Assembly: GCF_009928415.1 (NCBI RefSeq)
Contig: NZ_JAABNN010000007.1
Location: forward strand, 1-64,000
DNA length: 64,000 nt
Source of the DNA: Bacillus sp. USDA818B3_A
GTDB lineage: Bacteria > Bacillota > Bacilli > Bacillales > Cytobacillaceae
Direction of reading: 5' to 3'
The notes under the pieces are model-generated. The model did no database searches, was not told the origin of the DNA, and worked only from the letters and a program-made list of their open reading frames with translations. Of this stretch, positions 44,547 to 55,357 are shown one piece after another; the stretch's first letter is position 1, and every line of letters begins with the position of its first letter. The position numbers were made by a program, and so were the translations under genes.

Positions 44547-44939
44547 ATGGACTATAATTTTAAATCACTTTACAGTGAAATAGGCGGTCAAGAAACGATT
44601 GATGAGCTCGTAAACGCCTTTTATCCGCGTGTTTATGCAGACCCTGTATTAGCGCCATTGTTCCAAGGGGATATGGAAGAGATCAAAAGAAAACAGCGGA
44701 TGTTCCTGCCGCAATTTTTAGGGGGGCCAGCCCTTTATAGTCAAGAATTTGGCCCGCCAGCTATGAGAGCCAGGCATCTTCCATTTGAAGTGACTCCATT
44801 ACGGGCCAAGCACTGGCTGCAATGCATGAAAGAAGCCTTTCATGAAATCGGGCTTGATCAGAACCCGGCAGGACCAGCCTTTTATGAACGATTAACACAA
44901 GTGGCCGGAATCATGGTAAACACTCCGGACAGTGAATAA
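44547..44939 (+). CDS. Truncated haemoglobin, group II (YjbI-like)
   Basis: Haem protein of 130 residues. SLYSEIGGQETIDELVNAFY (helix B region with TrHb Tyr), QRMFLPQFLGGPALYSQEFG followed by PPAMRARHLPFEVT (proximal His in ARHLPF) and AKHWLQCMKEAF (Trp G8) mark group II. It binds O2 or NO and is linked to oxidative or nitrosative stress in relatives. ATG 44547 and ATG 44535 are both possible; alignment with B. subtilis YjbI favours the shorter form. Confidence 0.9.
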   Translation: MDYNFKSLYSEIGGQETIDELVNAFYPRVYADPVLAPLFQGDMEEIKRKQRMFLPQFLGGPALYSQEFGPPAMRARHLPFEVTPLRAKHWLQCMKEAFHEIGLDQNPAGPAFYERLTQVAGIMVNTPDSE

Positions 44940-44948
44940 ATAAAAAAG

Positions 44949-44977
44949 AAGGCCCTTCTCAACATGAGAGGGGCCTT
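44949..44977 (-). terminator. Terminator of the sugar ABC operon
   Basis: AAGGCCCTTCTC pairs with GAGAGGGGCCTT. The minus strand has the T-run TTCTTTTTT, so it mainly serves the ABC operon. Confidence 0.8.
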
Positions 44978-44991
44978 TGACTGTATTCAAA

Positions 44992-46290
44992 TTATTTCTT
45001 TAACTTTGCCCAAGTTTCATCGAACGCTTTCATCGCTTCAGCTTTAGACGCTTGGCCGCCAACATATGCTTGTAATGTTGCACCAAATTCTTGTCCTGCA
45101 CCATCAGGATACTTCATGAACTGCCAAGAATAAGTCTTTCCTTCTTGAGAGTACTTCTGAAGGTCAGCTCCAAGTGGTCCAATGTCTTCTGCTTTTGCTT
45201 CAATTGTTTTGAAGGCAGGAAGATATTTGAATTCTTTAACTAAAGCCGTCTTACCTTCTTCAGAGGAAACCATCCAGTTTAAGAAATCTTTAGCAGCCTT
45301 TTTGTCTGCATTAGGTGCTTTGTTATAAACGGCCCAGTTAGTTGGTACGTCGACCATTAATTTATCCGCTTGTGCAGCATCGTCTGTAAGTGCCAATGGA
45401 ATAAAGCCAACTTCCATACCAGGATTTAATTTATCAAGCATCGGCTGAATCCAGTTGCCTTGTTGAATCATAGCAGTCTCACCGTTAGCAAACTGAGTTA
45501 CTTCCGTATTGTAATCCGTAGTTAATGGATTTTTGTTACCATATTTAACAGTTAAATCAACAAGCTTAAAGTAGTCTTCAAAATATTTGTTGCCTGCGAT
45601 TTTTGACTTGCCTTCATTTAAACCAGGGATAAAGTTTTCGTCATCCGCTTGTTGGTAAGCAAAAGGAACGTTTAAACCATGGTTTGCTAAAACCCACCAT
45701 TCCGCATAGCCAACAGAGAAAGGAGTGATACCGGCACCTTTAAGCTTCTTCGCTGCCGCTTCTAACTCTGAGTAAGTTTTTGGCAGCTCTTTAATGCCAG
45801 CCTTTTCAAATAATTTTTTGTTATAAGCGAAGCCGTAACCTTCCATGTTAACCGGCTGACCGTAAATTTTTCCGTCAATAGTCATTGGTTTTAACGCGTC
45901 TTCATAAGCATCTTTTACCCAAGGCTGATCGGATAGATCTTCAAATTTATCTTTCCAAGTGATTGCTTCTTGGTAACCGCCATTTCCAAAAATATCAGGT
46001 GCTTTATTTGAAGCGAATTTTGCTTTAAGTGCTGCAGCACCATCAGCGCCGCCGCCGACTGATTCAATATTAAATGTAACTTCAGGGTGCTCTTCTGTAT
46101 ATTTGTCAGTTAGCGCTTTCAATTGGTCTGCAATTTCAACCTTGCCGTTGAAGATATCAACTACTACTTTGCCATCTTTACTGCCACTGTCCTTTTTTGT
46201 TCCAGATGCACTGTCACTGTTACCGCAAGCACCTAATAGAAGTGAAGCTGATAAAATTCCCGCTGCGATTGAATACTTTTTTAATGCCAT
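44992..46290 (-). CDS. Sugar ABC transporter substrate-binding lipoprotein
   Basis: Family 1 extracellular binding protein of 432 residues. The signal peptide has lipobox LGAC (Cys about 22) and a Ser/Lys tether. The two-lobe domain starts VVVDIFNGKVEIADQLKALT; DIFGNGGYQEAITWKD, GQPVNMEGYGFAYNKKLFEK and QGNWIQPMLDKLNPGMEVGF are typical carbohydrate SBP segments. The ligand is unknown. Last gene of a minus-strand operon after two permeases; AGGAGGG precedes the ATG. Expression probably depends on the divergent YesMN-type system. Confidence 0.9.
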   Translation of the reverse strand: MALKKYSIAAGILSASLLLGACGNSDSASGTKKDSGSKDGKVVVDIFNGKVEIADQLKALTDKYTEEHPEVTFNIESVGGGADGAAALKAKFASNKAPDIFGNGGYQEAITWKDKFEDLSDQPWVKDAYEDALKPMTIDGKIYGQPVNMEGYGFAYNKKLFEKAGIKELPKTYSELEAAAKKLKGAGITPFSVGYAEWWVLANHGLNVPFAYQQADDENFIPGLNEGKSKIAGNKYFEDYFKLVDLTVKYGNKNPLTTDYNTEVTQFANGETAMIQQGNWIQPMLDKLNPGMEVGFIPLALTDDAAQADKLMVDVPTNWAVYNKAPNADKKAAKDFLNWMVSSEEGKTALVKEFKYLPAFKTIEAKAEDIGPLGADLQKYSQEGKTYSWQFMKYPDGAGQEFGATLQAYVGGQASKAEAMKAFDETWAKLKK

Positions 46291-46384
46291 TTTGTTTTCC
46301 CTCCTGAATTGTTATATCTAATCTTATATTTTTCTCCCAGGTCTGTCATTGACGAGACTTGGGAGATTTCCCCCGAGATAAAAA

Positions 46385-47212
46385 TTACTTGATTGAGCCA
46401 CTTGTAATCCCTTTGATAATGTGTTTTTGCATTGCAAAGAAGAAGATTAACAAAGGTATGACTCCAAGAACAAGTCCTGCCAAAGCTAAATCCCATTGCT
46501 TGGTGTACTGACCAAAGAAGGAGAATGTCGCTAATGGAATGGTTTTTAATTCAGGATCCTGTAGGACCAGGGATGGTAATAAGTAGTCATTCCAGATCCA
46601 AAGGCTGTTTAGGATTACGATGGTTACGGTGATTGGTTTTAGTAATGGGAAAACAATTCTCCAAAACACACCAAATCTTGTACATCCATCGATAATCGCT
46701 GCTTCTTCAAGTTCTACCGGGATTCCTTTGATAAACCCGTGATAGAGGAAGATCGTCATTCCAGATCCAAATCCTAAGTACATGATAACAAGACCCCATA
46801 CACTGTTAAGCAATCCAAAGTTACTGGCCGTTTTAATAAGCGGAATCATAATAGATTGAAACGGAATGATCATGGCTGCAACGAAGGTCATGAAAATGAT
46901 ATTGCTGATTTTCTTTTTCGTTCTAACCAGCATGTACGCTGCCATTGAACAAAAGACTACCAGCACAATATTACTAATGACTGTAATAAAAAGTGAATTT
47001 GTAAATACCTTTAGGTAGTTTAATTTTTCAAAAGCGTTCACATAGTTGTCGAACATTAACACTTTTGGCAATGCTGATGTATTCGAAAGAATCTCGGCAA
47101 ACGGTTTTAAGGAGTTTGATATCAAATAATAAAACGGAACTAAAAAGATAAGACCAAGCAGGATAGCAAATATCTCAAACACAAATGTTTTGCTTGTATA
47201 TCTGTTGCCCAT
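46385..47212 (-). CDS. Carbohydrate ABC transporter permease (MalG type)
   Basis: Membrane subunit of 275 residues with six helices. The EAA loop is ELEEAAIIDGCTRFGVFWRI followed by VFPLLKPI (about 182-209), and the C-terminus MQKHIIKGITSGSIK is that of MalG-like proteins. The start overlaps the MalF-type stop by one base (TAATG). No ATPase gene accompanies the operon. Confidence 0.92.
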   Translation of the reverse strand: MGNRYTSKTFVFEIFAILLGLIFLVPFYYLISNSLKPFAEILSNTSALPKVLMFDNYVNAFEKLNYLKVFTNSLFITVISNIVLVVFCSMAAYMLVRTKKKISNIIFMTFVAAMIIPFQSIMIPLIKTASNFGLLNSVWGLVIMYLGFGSGMTIFLYHGFIKGIPVELEEAAIIDGCTRFGVFWRIVFPLLKPITVTIVILNSLWIWNDYLLPSLVLQDPELKTIPLATFSFFGQYTKQWDLALAGLVLGVIPLLIFFFAMQKHIIKGITSGSIK

Positions 47213-48171
47213 TATGATTCAACCTCCCTTTTCTTCGAGATTGTCACTTGAAGTACGGTGATTGCAGCAACAACGATGAAGAAAATTAATGCTTTTGCTT
47301 CCCCAATACCATAACGGTTATTGACGAAAGCTTCTTTATAAATGTTTAAAGCTAACATCTCAGTTGATTTAAATGGGCCACCGCCGGTTAACGACAGGTT
47401 TGCATCAAAGATTTTAAATGATGAAGCAGTTGTTAAAAATAAACAAATTGTCACAGCTGGTGCTACCAGAGGCATGGTGATGTGGCGAAGAATTTGAAAT
47501 CTATTCGCACCATCAATTTTCGCTGCTTCAATTAATTCTTGTGGTACATTTTGCAATGCGGCTATATAGATAATCATAATGTAGCCTGCTCCCTGCCATA
47601 CACTGACAATCACAATTCCCCAGAATGCTGTACTAGCATCTCCTAGCCAAGGTAACTCAAAAAATGGAATATGTGTTAATTGTCCCAGGGAAGCAAATCC
47701 TTTTACAAAAATAAACTGCCAGATAAATCCTAGTAGAAGACCGCCAACCATATTTGGCATGAAGAAAACAGTCCGCAATATATTCCTGGTTTTTAACATT
47801 TGTGTCACTAGAATGGCTAATCCAAAACCAAGCATATTTGTTAAAATAATCGCTACAACGGTATATTTAGTTGTAAGGATAAAGGAATCTTGAAATTGCT
47901 TGTCCTCAGTAAATAGGTACTTAAAGTTATCAAGTCCGACCCATTTAATATCACCTGTAATTCCGTTCCAATCGGTAAATGCGTAATAAATACCCGTAAA
48001 GAAGGGAATAAGGACAATGATAGTAAATGCTAAGAATACTGGACCGACAAATAGGGCGAATAACCCTGCATCTTTTAGCTTCTTCTTTTTATTTAAAGAA
48101 GATGACTCTGAAATTTTAATACTAGCTTTGCCATGTAATGCTGAACTTTCTAACTCACTTTGATTATTCAC
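47212..48171 (-). CDS. Carbohydrate ABC transporter permease (MalF type)
   Basis: Membrane subunit of 319 residues, with a cytoplasmic N-terminus of about 40 residues then six helices. The EAA loop is ELIEAAKIDGANRFQILRHI followed by TMPLVAPAV, and LSLTGGGPFKSTEMLALNIY is the periplasmic-face motif of the MalF family. First gene of the importer operon, transcribed away from the kinase gene, with a cre-like site 45-58 bases upstream of its start. Confidence 0.92.
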   Translation of the reverse strand: MNNQSELESSALHGKASIKISESSSLNKKKKLKDAGLFALFVGPVFLAFTIIVLIPFFTGIYYAFTDWNGITGDIKWVGLDNFKYLFTEDKQFQDSFILTTKYTVVAIILTNMLGFGLAILVTQMLKTRNILRTVFFMPNMVGGLLLGFIWQFIFVKGFASLGQLTHIPFFELPWLGDASTAFWGIVIVSVWQGAGYIMIIYIAALQNVPQELIEAAKIDGANRFQILRHITMPLVAPAVTICLFLTTASSFKIFDANLSLTGGGPFKSTEMLALNIYKEAFVNNRYGIGEAKALIFFIVVAAITVLQVTISKKREVES

Positions 48172-48215
48172 GACTGCACCTCCTATATCTTCATTTTAGG
48201 GATTTTTAAAAATTA

Positions 48216-48229
48216 TGAAACGGCTTACA
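48216..48229 (-). promoter_or_regulatory. cre-like site before the sugar ABC operon
   Basis: Minus-strand TGTAAGCCGTTTCA matches TGWAARCGNTNWCA at 13 of 14 positions. It fits catabolite repression of the importer. Confidence 0.55.
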
Positions 48230-48377
48230 TTGACCAGTAGGGTGGAAGATATTGAACAGCATCTTGTATTATTAATTTAGACACCACCCTTTCTTATGCT
48301 AAAATGAGGTGGAATTCAGTATAAAATCAGCAAAGGGGGAAGGCTGGTCCATGGTTTAGGGACTAGCCGAGGAGCTT

Positions 48378-50195
48378 ATGGAATGGGGGATTAGAAAAAA
48401 ATTAATTATCACATTAATGGCAGTTATCTTACTCCCTTTTGGAATCGCGATCACAATCACCTATTATCAAACGACAAAATCAATTAGTGACCGATTTGTT
48501 TCTACGAATCATGAATTAATTACTAAAGGGGAAGAAGAGCTTACTACTTATTTAGATGATGTCGCTCAAATGTCGACTGTTTTATATCGGTATACTCCCT
48601 TTATGTCGGTGATGAGGGTCGGGATATCTGCAAATTTAAGCGGCAATCAAGAGGAAGTAAGGCGAATGCTGGCCTATACATTCAATTCACGGCCAGAAGT
48701 AGAACAAATGCATCTATACATAGATAAAGGAAAAGATTCGTTTACCAATTATCATTCACGCATTAGCGGCAGAAGGAAATACGAGAATATCTTGTCCAAT
48801 CCCTTCTATGCACGCTTAAGTAGGTCTGATCATTTTTCGGTTATTGAAGCGCCGCATGAGATTTATAGTTACAATAACTTGTCTGTCATTCCTAGCTCTG
48901 AGAAAAATGAGGTTTTAAGTTTCCATACGATTATAAGAGATGTACCGTTAGAAACAATTTTAGGATTCGTATCTATTGATATCAATCTTTCCAAAATTAG
49001 TGATATTGCCGCACGTTTATATACTGAGGGGGTAGAAGACTTATATATTATGGATGAAAGAGGCAATGTCATCTACTCTTCTGATAACGGGGTAATTGGG
49101 ACGGAAAATAAAGAAGAATGGTATCAGGAAATCAAGAAGGAACCAAGTTCCCATGTAAGTCTAGAATGGAAGGATAAACAATTTTCTGGGGTAATTGTCT
49201 ATCAAAAGTTTTCTAATTCTTTTAAGGATTGGTACATTGTTAAAAGGATCCCTTATGATGTCCTTTACCAAGGTGCGAGGCAGACAGTTTTCACTAATAT
49301 TATCATCGTCATGATTACACTAGTTATAGTATTATTTGCTACTATGTTCATATCTTTCCGGCTGACAGCTCCAATCAAAGTATTAATAGCCAATATGAAA
49401 AAAGTAGAAAAAGGTGTGTTTGAAGCAGACTTTGAGTCATTAGGAAATGATGAAATTGGTATGCTCGGCAGGCATTTTAAACTCATGATTGCGAAAATAA
49501 ATGAATTAATTGAACGGGAGTATAAATTGGAGATTGAAAATAAATCTTCTCAGTTAAGGGTTCTTCAGTCACAAATAAATCCTCATTTCCTTTATAACGC
49601 TTTTCAATCGATAGGTACACTTGCCTTGAAATTAAAAGCGGTACCTGTTTACTCGTTATTGAATTCATTATCTAATATCATGCGTTACAGCATGAATATG
49701 AAAGACGATATCGTTCCATTTTTAGCAGAAGTAAACCATGTGAAATCTTATTTGAATTTACAAAAACAAAGATTTGATGAGATGTTTGAGTTTGAACTAG
49801 AGATTGAAACTGGTATAGAAGAAATACTTGTTCCTAAAATGATCCTTCAGCCCATTGTTGAAAATTGCTTTAAGCATGGCTTTGATCAGCAGTTAGAAAA
49901 AGCAATGATTACGATTACAGCTAAAGGTGAGCATGACCATTATTTATACATCTCTATTAAAGATAATGGAATGGGTGTTTCCGAAGAGGCCCTTGTACAA
50001 CTTCGCCGTGAATTGTCTGATAGGGATGACGACTATCAGAAAAAAGCAGGTATTGGTCTGAAAAATATTTATGACCGTTTAAAAATTTATTATAGTAATC
50101 AGGTAGAAATGGATGTTTCGAGCGGGAAAGAAGGCGGATTTACTGTAACAATCATCATTCCTAGAGATATTCAAAATGAGGTGATACATCCATGA
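48378..50195 (+). CDS. YesM-type sensor histidine kinase
   Basis: Membrane kinase of 605 residues. TM1 is about 8-28, with an extracytoplasmic Cache-like sensor (about 30-295), TM2 about 300-320, and a HAMP region (RLTAPIKVLIANMKKVEKGV). The His_kinase domain has the phospho-His in QINPHFLYNAFQSIG (about 398), then N-box PKMILQPIVENCFKHGF and HATPase DNGMGV and GIGLKNIYDRL. The stop overlaps the regulator start (ATGA). Probably senses a sugar, or the binding protein, for the divergent ABC importer. Confidence 0.92.
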   Translation: MEWGIRKKLIITLMAVILLPFGIAITITYYQTTKSISDRFVSTNHELITKGEEELTTYLDDVAQMSTVLYRYTPFMSVMRVGISANLSGNQEEVRRMLAYTFNSRPEVEQMHLYIDKGKDSFTNYHSRISGRRKYENILSNPFYARLSRSDHFSVIEAPHEIYSYNNLSVIPSSEKNEVLSFHTIIRDVPLETILGFVSIDINLSKISDIAARLYTEGVEDLYIMDERGNVIYSSDNGVIGTENKEEWYQEIKKEPSSHVSLEWKDKQFSGVIVYQKFSNSFKDWYIVKRIPYDVLYQGARQTVFTNIIIVMITLVIVLFATMFISFRLTAPIKVLIANMKKVEKGVFEADFESLGNDEIGMLGRHFKLMIAKINELIEREYKLEIENKSSQLRVLQSQINPHFLYNAFQSIGTLALKLKAVPVYSLLNSLSNIMRYSMNMKDDIVPFLAEVNHVKSYLNLQKQRFDEMFEFELEIETGIEEILVPKMILQPIVENCFKHGFDQQLEKAMITITAKGEHDHYLYISIKDNGMGVSEEALVQLRRELSDRDDDYQKKAGIGLKNIYDRLKIYYSNQVEMDVSSGKEGGFTVTIIIPRDIQNEVIHP

Positions 50196-51781
50196 AAGTC
50201 TTAATTGTCGATGATGAAAAACACGTTCGAGAGGGAATTAAACTCTTAGGTGAATGGGAACAGAATGGAATAACTGAAATTTATGAAGCGTGTAATGGTG
50301 AAGAAGCGATTCAGCTAATACAGACTCTTCGTCCGGAAATTATCTTTTCAGATATGAAAATGCCTAAAATGGATGGTACACAGCTGTTAGAGTGGATCAA
50401 AGAAAATCAGCCGCTTAGCAAAACAATAGTAGTGACTGGGTATGATGATTATCACTATATGCGTAAAGCGATTCATTCCGGAAGTTCGGATTATTTATTA
50501 AAACCAGTTGACCCGGAGATATTGAATCAGACCTTGGATAAAGTGGTAAAAGAGTGGAAGAGAGACGAAAATGAGAGGAACAGTAAAACAACCAGCTATC
50601 AATTAATTAATGAAATGAAGCCCATTTACCGGGACCGGAAACTAACCCAATTATTGAATAATGATAATCTGAAGGAAGAATTGTATGAGGAATTCGGCTT
50701 TCATCGCTCACAAACATACCTTGCTGCACTAGTTCGGATCAATAGAAAGGCAATTGAGGCTTTTCAAGGAGACCGGGATTTAACCTATTTTACACTCTTA
50801 AACGTTATTAATGAGATTTTACAAGAAAAGGAATGTGGAATAGCCTTTCGCAACCTTGCGAATAAAGGTGAAATCGTGATTGTGTTTTGGAATCAGTTTG
50901 CCCAAATTGAAGAACTGCTGGGCAGCATCTATCAAACGATTTTGAACGTCATTAATGTTTCTTGTCATATCGCCGTTGGAGTAAAGGTAGATAAAAGAAA
51001 CAAGTTAATGAATTCTTATCAGCATGCAAAGGAAGTTCTATTAAACAGTAATATATTAGATGATGCAAAAAACAAGGTATACCATCAAGATGTTTTTCAG
51101 TCACAGGTATTAAAAAATCTATTCGTGTATTCTTCTGAAATTGAATTAGCTATTCAAACGGGGGGAATTAAGGCTTTTGAAGATTTGATTAGTAAAATTG
51201 CAAAAGATTACACAGAAGGCGATTACTTATCATGGGGTCAGCTGCTACAGCTTGAAAATGAATATCTGGTTATTAGTAATCATTGGTTTGAACATTTTCA
51301 AATCACAGGTAAGATTTCAGATCAAATTGAATACAGAGTGGATCAATTTTTCAATCAAAGCGGTACGTTCCAATTACAGTATTATCTTGGACGAACGATC
51401 CGTGAAATTTCTATCTTTTTAAGAAAAGTGAAGCGAAAGACTGCGCAGAAGAGCAGTAATGTTTTATATGATATAGAGAAATTTCTGCAGGCAAATTATG
51501 ATCGGGATGTAAAACTGCAGGAGATATCAGATCATTTTTATCTAAGCAGGGAATATATTTCGCGGAAATTTAAGCAGGAGTTTAATGTTAATATATCTGA
51601 TTACATTGTCAAAGTCCGAATAGAACGTGCGAAAGCACTATTGAAAAACAGTGAATTGAAAATTTACGAAATCGCCAATATGGTCGGTTATCAGGATGAC
51701 AAGTATTTCCGAAAGGTATTTAAAAAGGTAGAAGGTGTAACACCTAATGAGTATCGAGAGTTACATATTATTCAGAAATGA
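50192..51781 (+). CDS. YesN-type response regulator with AraC DNA-binding domain
   Basis: Regulator of 529 residues. The receiver domain (1-120) has LIVDDEKHVREGIKLL, the phospho-Asp in IIFSDMKMPKMDGT (about 54) and Lys in YLLKPVDP. A long middle part of unknown fold (about 130-420) precedes the C-terminal pair of AraC helix-turn-helix motifs (LQEISDHFYLSREYISRKFK and IYEIANMVGYQDDKYFRKVF). Partner of the upstream kinase; the probable target is the divergent ABC operon. Confidence 0.92.
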   Translation: MKVLIVDDEKHVREGIKLLGEWEQNGITEIYEACNGEEAIQLIQTLRPEIIFSDMKMPKMDGTQLLEWIKENQPLSKTIVVTGYDDYHYMRKAIHSGSSDYLLKPVDPEILNQTLDKVVKEWKRDENERNSKTTSYQLINEMKPIYRDRKLTQLLNNDNLKEELYEEFGFHRSQTYLAALVRINRKAIEAFQGDRDLTYFTLLNVINEILQEKECGIAFRNLANKGEIVIVFWNQFAQIEELLGSIYQTILNVINVSCHIAVGVKVDKRNKLMNSYQHAKEVLLNSNILDDAKNKVYHQDVFQSQVLKNLFVYSSEIELAIQTGGIKAFEDLISKIAKDYTEGDYLSWGQLLQLENEYLVISNHWFEHFQITGKISDQIEYRVDQFFNQSGTFQLQYYLGRTIREISIFLRKVKRKTAQKSSNVLYDIEKFLQANYDRDVKLQEISDHFYLSREYISRKFKQEFNVNISDYIVKVRIERAKALLKNSELKIYEIANMVGYQDDKYFRKVFKKVEGVTPNEYRELHIIQK

Positions 51782-51797
51782 GCAGGTAACAACTAGT

Positions 51798-51848
51798 AAA
51801 ACAGAGTAAACATAACTAATGATTTAGTTATGTTTACTCTGTTTTTTT
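51798..51848 (+). terminator. Strong terminator
   Basis: A 22-bp perfect stem (AAAACAGAGTAAACATAACT and its complement) with a 4-base loop and 7 Ts. Confidence 0.92.
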
Positions 51849-51940
51849 ACGAAGTAATTAACATAAATATAAATAATAAGCAAAAAACATTAAAAAATTG
51901 AAGAGTATTGAATGAAATTAAATGAATTTATAAAAAAAGG

Positions 51941-53040
<1,100 letters not shown>

Positions 53041-53050
53041 TAAAAGTGCT

Positions 53051-53076
53051 CGCGGGCGGTTGTTGAACCGCTCGCC
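53051..53076 (+). terminator. Hairpin after melR
   Basis: GCGGGCGGTT pairs with AACCGCTCGC around GTTG; the weak T-tract (CCTTTTG) suggests partial termination. Confidence 0.55.
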
Positions 53077-53087
53077 AATCCTTTTGT

Positions 53088-53107
53088 TAGTTTTAAATAT
53101 TAAACTA
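53088..53107 (+). promoter_or_regulatory. Second MelR operator-like palindrome
   Basis: TAGTTTTAAATATTAAACTA has perfectly symmetric outer TAGTTT/AAACTA arms, similar to the core of the 51982 site. It lies 30-49 bases before melE. Confidence 0.5.
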
Positions 53108-53136
53108 TTAAACTATTTAAAAATGGAGGGTTCTCT

Positions 53137-54357
53137 ATGAAAAAATCAATTTCGTTAGTAGCCACTGGTATGATCGCGCTTTCTGTTCTAGCAGGCTGCG
53201 GAAGTAAGGACGAGGCTTCAGCAAATGGTAAAGTAAAGATTGAGTTCCTGCAATATAAAACAGAAGCAAGAGCCACTTATGATGAGCTGATAAAAAAGTT
53301 TGAAAAAGAAAATCCAAAAATTGATGTCGTTCAATCCAATCCACCTGATGCAACAACCGTTTTAAAAACACGTGTAGCAAAACGTGACATTCCTGACGTA
53401 ATGGGAACAGGCGGAGACATTTCCTATTCTGACATTGCAAAGGCGGGTGCCTTTAAGGAAGTTACAAACGACAAATTATTAAATGACATACAGCCGGCTT
53501 ATGTGGATATGTTAAAGGATATCTCAAAACAGGATAAAGTTTACGGAATTCCTTATGCAGCAAATGCGGATGCTGTTATCTACAATAAAGCTATTTTTAA
53601 AGAGTTAGGCTTGGAAGTCCCAAAAACCTGGGATGACTTTATTGCGGTCGCAGAAAAAGTAAAAGCTGCTGGTAAAAATCCATTCTACTTTACATTTAAG
53701 GATGCATGGACTGCACTGCCTGCCTATAATGTATTAGCTGCTAACACACAAGGAAATGACTTTTTCAAAAAGTTGGATAATAAGAAAACCACATTTGTGA
53801 AAGGTCATTCAGAGGCTGTTGATAAGTTTGTAGAACTAATTAAGTATGGTAATAAAGATCAAACAGGTAAAGCCTACAATGACGGAAACGTCGCTTTTGC
53901 AAAAGGTGAATCAGCTATGTATCTTCAAGGGATTTGGGCGATTCCGGAAATTAAAAAGGCGAATCCAAACATTGACCTAGGTGTATTCCCATATCCTGTA
54001 GGTGATTCCAAAGTTGTATCTGGGGTTGATGTAGTCCTTACACAATCATCACAAACGAAGCATCCAAAGGAAGCTAAAAAGTTTATTGAATTCCTTTTAC
54101 GCGACGATAATATGAAACAATACCTTAGCGAGCAAAATGCTTTTGCAGCAAAGAAAGGAATTGTACAAGAAGCGCCTGAGTTAGAAGGGTTAAAAGAAAG
54201 TATTGCAAGTGGTGCTCTAGTTGATTTCCCAGATCACTATGTACCGTCAGCAGTTGCTCTTGATAAACAATTACAAACATTAGTACAAAACAAAGATAAA
54301 AAGAAATATTTATCAACGCTAGATCAGGAATGGGAAAAGGTAGCAAACAGAAAATAA
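53137..54357 (+). CDS. melE: Alpha-galactoside ABC transporter substrate-binding lipoprotein
   Basis: Binding protein of 406 residues (MsmE type). Lipobox LAGC (Cys about 21), then KVKIEFLQYKTEARATYDEL; DVMGTGGDISYSDIAKAGAF, IPYAANADAVIYNKAIFKEL and MYLQGIWAIPEIKKANPNID are typical of multiple-sugar-binding proteins. It should bind raffinose-family sugars or melibiose, as in B. subtilis MelE (inference from synteny). GGAGGG lies before the ATG. Confidence 0.9.
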   Translation: MKKSISLVATGMIALSVLAGCGSKDEASANGKVKIEFLQYKTEARATYDELIKKFEKENPKIDVVQSNPPDATTVLKTRVAKRDIPDVMGTGGDISYSDIAKAGAFKEVTNDKLLNDIQPAYVDMLKDISKQDKVYGIPYAANADAVIYNKAIFKELGLEVPKTWDDFIAVAEKVKAAGKNPFYFTFKDAWTALPAYNVLAANTQGNDFFKKLDNKKTTFVKGHSEAVDKFVELIKYGNKDQTGKAYNDGNVAFAKGESAMYLQGIWAIPEIKKANPNIDLGVFPYPVGDSKVVSGVDVVLTQSSQTKHPKEAKKFIEFLLRDDNMKQYLSEQNAFAAKKGIVQEAPELEGLKESIASGALVDFPDHYVPSAVALDKQLQTLVQNKDKKKYLSTLDQEWEKVANRK

Positions 54358-54415
54358 TTTTGAGGGGGAAATTGGGGAATCCCAGTTTCTCCGTTTTCAA
54401 TAAGGGAGTGTAAAG

Positions 54416-55357
54416 ATGAGTAAAAACGAACTTGCCTTAAAAAAGGTTGCTAAAAATACTTCTGTTGAATCGGGTGAAAAGAGGAAAAAAATGAAGAGTA
54501 AAAACCTCCCATTCTATCTGATGACAGTGCCTGCTTTTCTTCTTTTTCTTGTTTTCCACACATACCCGGCATTACAAGGCATTTTTTATTCTTTTACAAA
54601 CTGGGACGGATTAAGTTTAGACTACAATTTTGTTGGATTAAAAAATTATCTTAATTTATTTAAAGATGGAAATATATTAAACTCATATCTCTTTACTTTT
54701 AAATTTGCTATTATCTCCACCATCATCGTAAATGTATTAAGTCTAATTATTGCAATGGGATTAAACGCCAAGATTAAAGGAAAGAACTTCTTCCGTGCTG
54801 TATATTTCTTGCCCAATGTCCTCGGCGTATTAATTGTTGGATTTATCTTTAATTTTATTTTTTCTAATGTCATTCCACAATTAGGGACAAAACTAGATAT
54901 TGGTTTTCTTTCAGCGAATATTTTGGGCAGTGAAGAATTTGCCTGGTTGGGAATTGTCATTGTGGCTGTTTGGCAGGCATGTGCCTTCAATGTCATTTTG
55001 TACCTATCAGGTTTGCAGACTGTTCCGACTGAATTATATGAAGCGTCAAGTCTTGATGGAGCGAATAAATGGCAAGAATTTTGGAAGATTACATTTCCGA
55101 TGATTGCTCCTTTCTTTACCATTAATATGGTTCTTTCAATGAAAAACTTCCTAATGGTTTTTGACCAAGTCGTGGCCCTCACAAATGGTGGACCCGGGCG
55201 GGCTACTGAATCGATTTCGCTATTAATCTTTAAAAGTGGATTCGCAGGTGGAGAATTTGCTTATCAATCTGCGAACTCAGTTATTTATTTTATCGTGATT
55301 GTTGTAATCTCGGTATTCCAAATTAAAGTACTACAAAAAAGGGAGTTGGATATGTAA
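54416..55357 (+). CDS. melD: Alpha-galactoside ABC transporter permease MelD
   Basis: MalF-type membrane subunit of 313 residues. A Lys-rich N-terminus (about 1-25) precedes six helices; the EAA loop is ELYEASSLDGANKWQEFWKI followed by TFPMIAP. LTNGGPGRATESISLLIFKS is the late conserved loop. GGGAG lies 6 bases before the ATG. Ends by overlapping the melC start (TAATG). Confidence 0.92.
   Translation: MSKNELALKKVAKNTSVESGEKRKKMKSKNLPFYLMTVPAFLLFLVFHTYPALQGIFYSFTNWDGLSLDYNFVGLKNYLNLFKDGNILNSYLFTFKFAIISTIIVNVLSLIIAMGLNAKIKGKNFFRAVYFLPNVLGVLIVGFIFNFIFSNVIPQLGTKLDIGFLSANILGSEEFAWLGIVIVAVWQACAFNVILYLSGLQTVPTELYEASSLDGANKWQEFWKITFPMIAPFFTINMVLSMKNFLMVFDQVVALTNGGPGRATESISLLIFKSGFAGGEFAYQSANSVIYFIVIVVISVFQIKVLQKRELDM

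Noticed and set aside
54646..55182. 178-codon frame on the minus strand inside melD
   Set aside because: Shadow of a membrane protein gene; no ribosome binding site and no family features.
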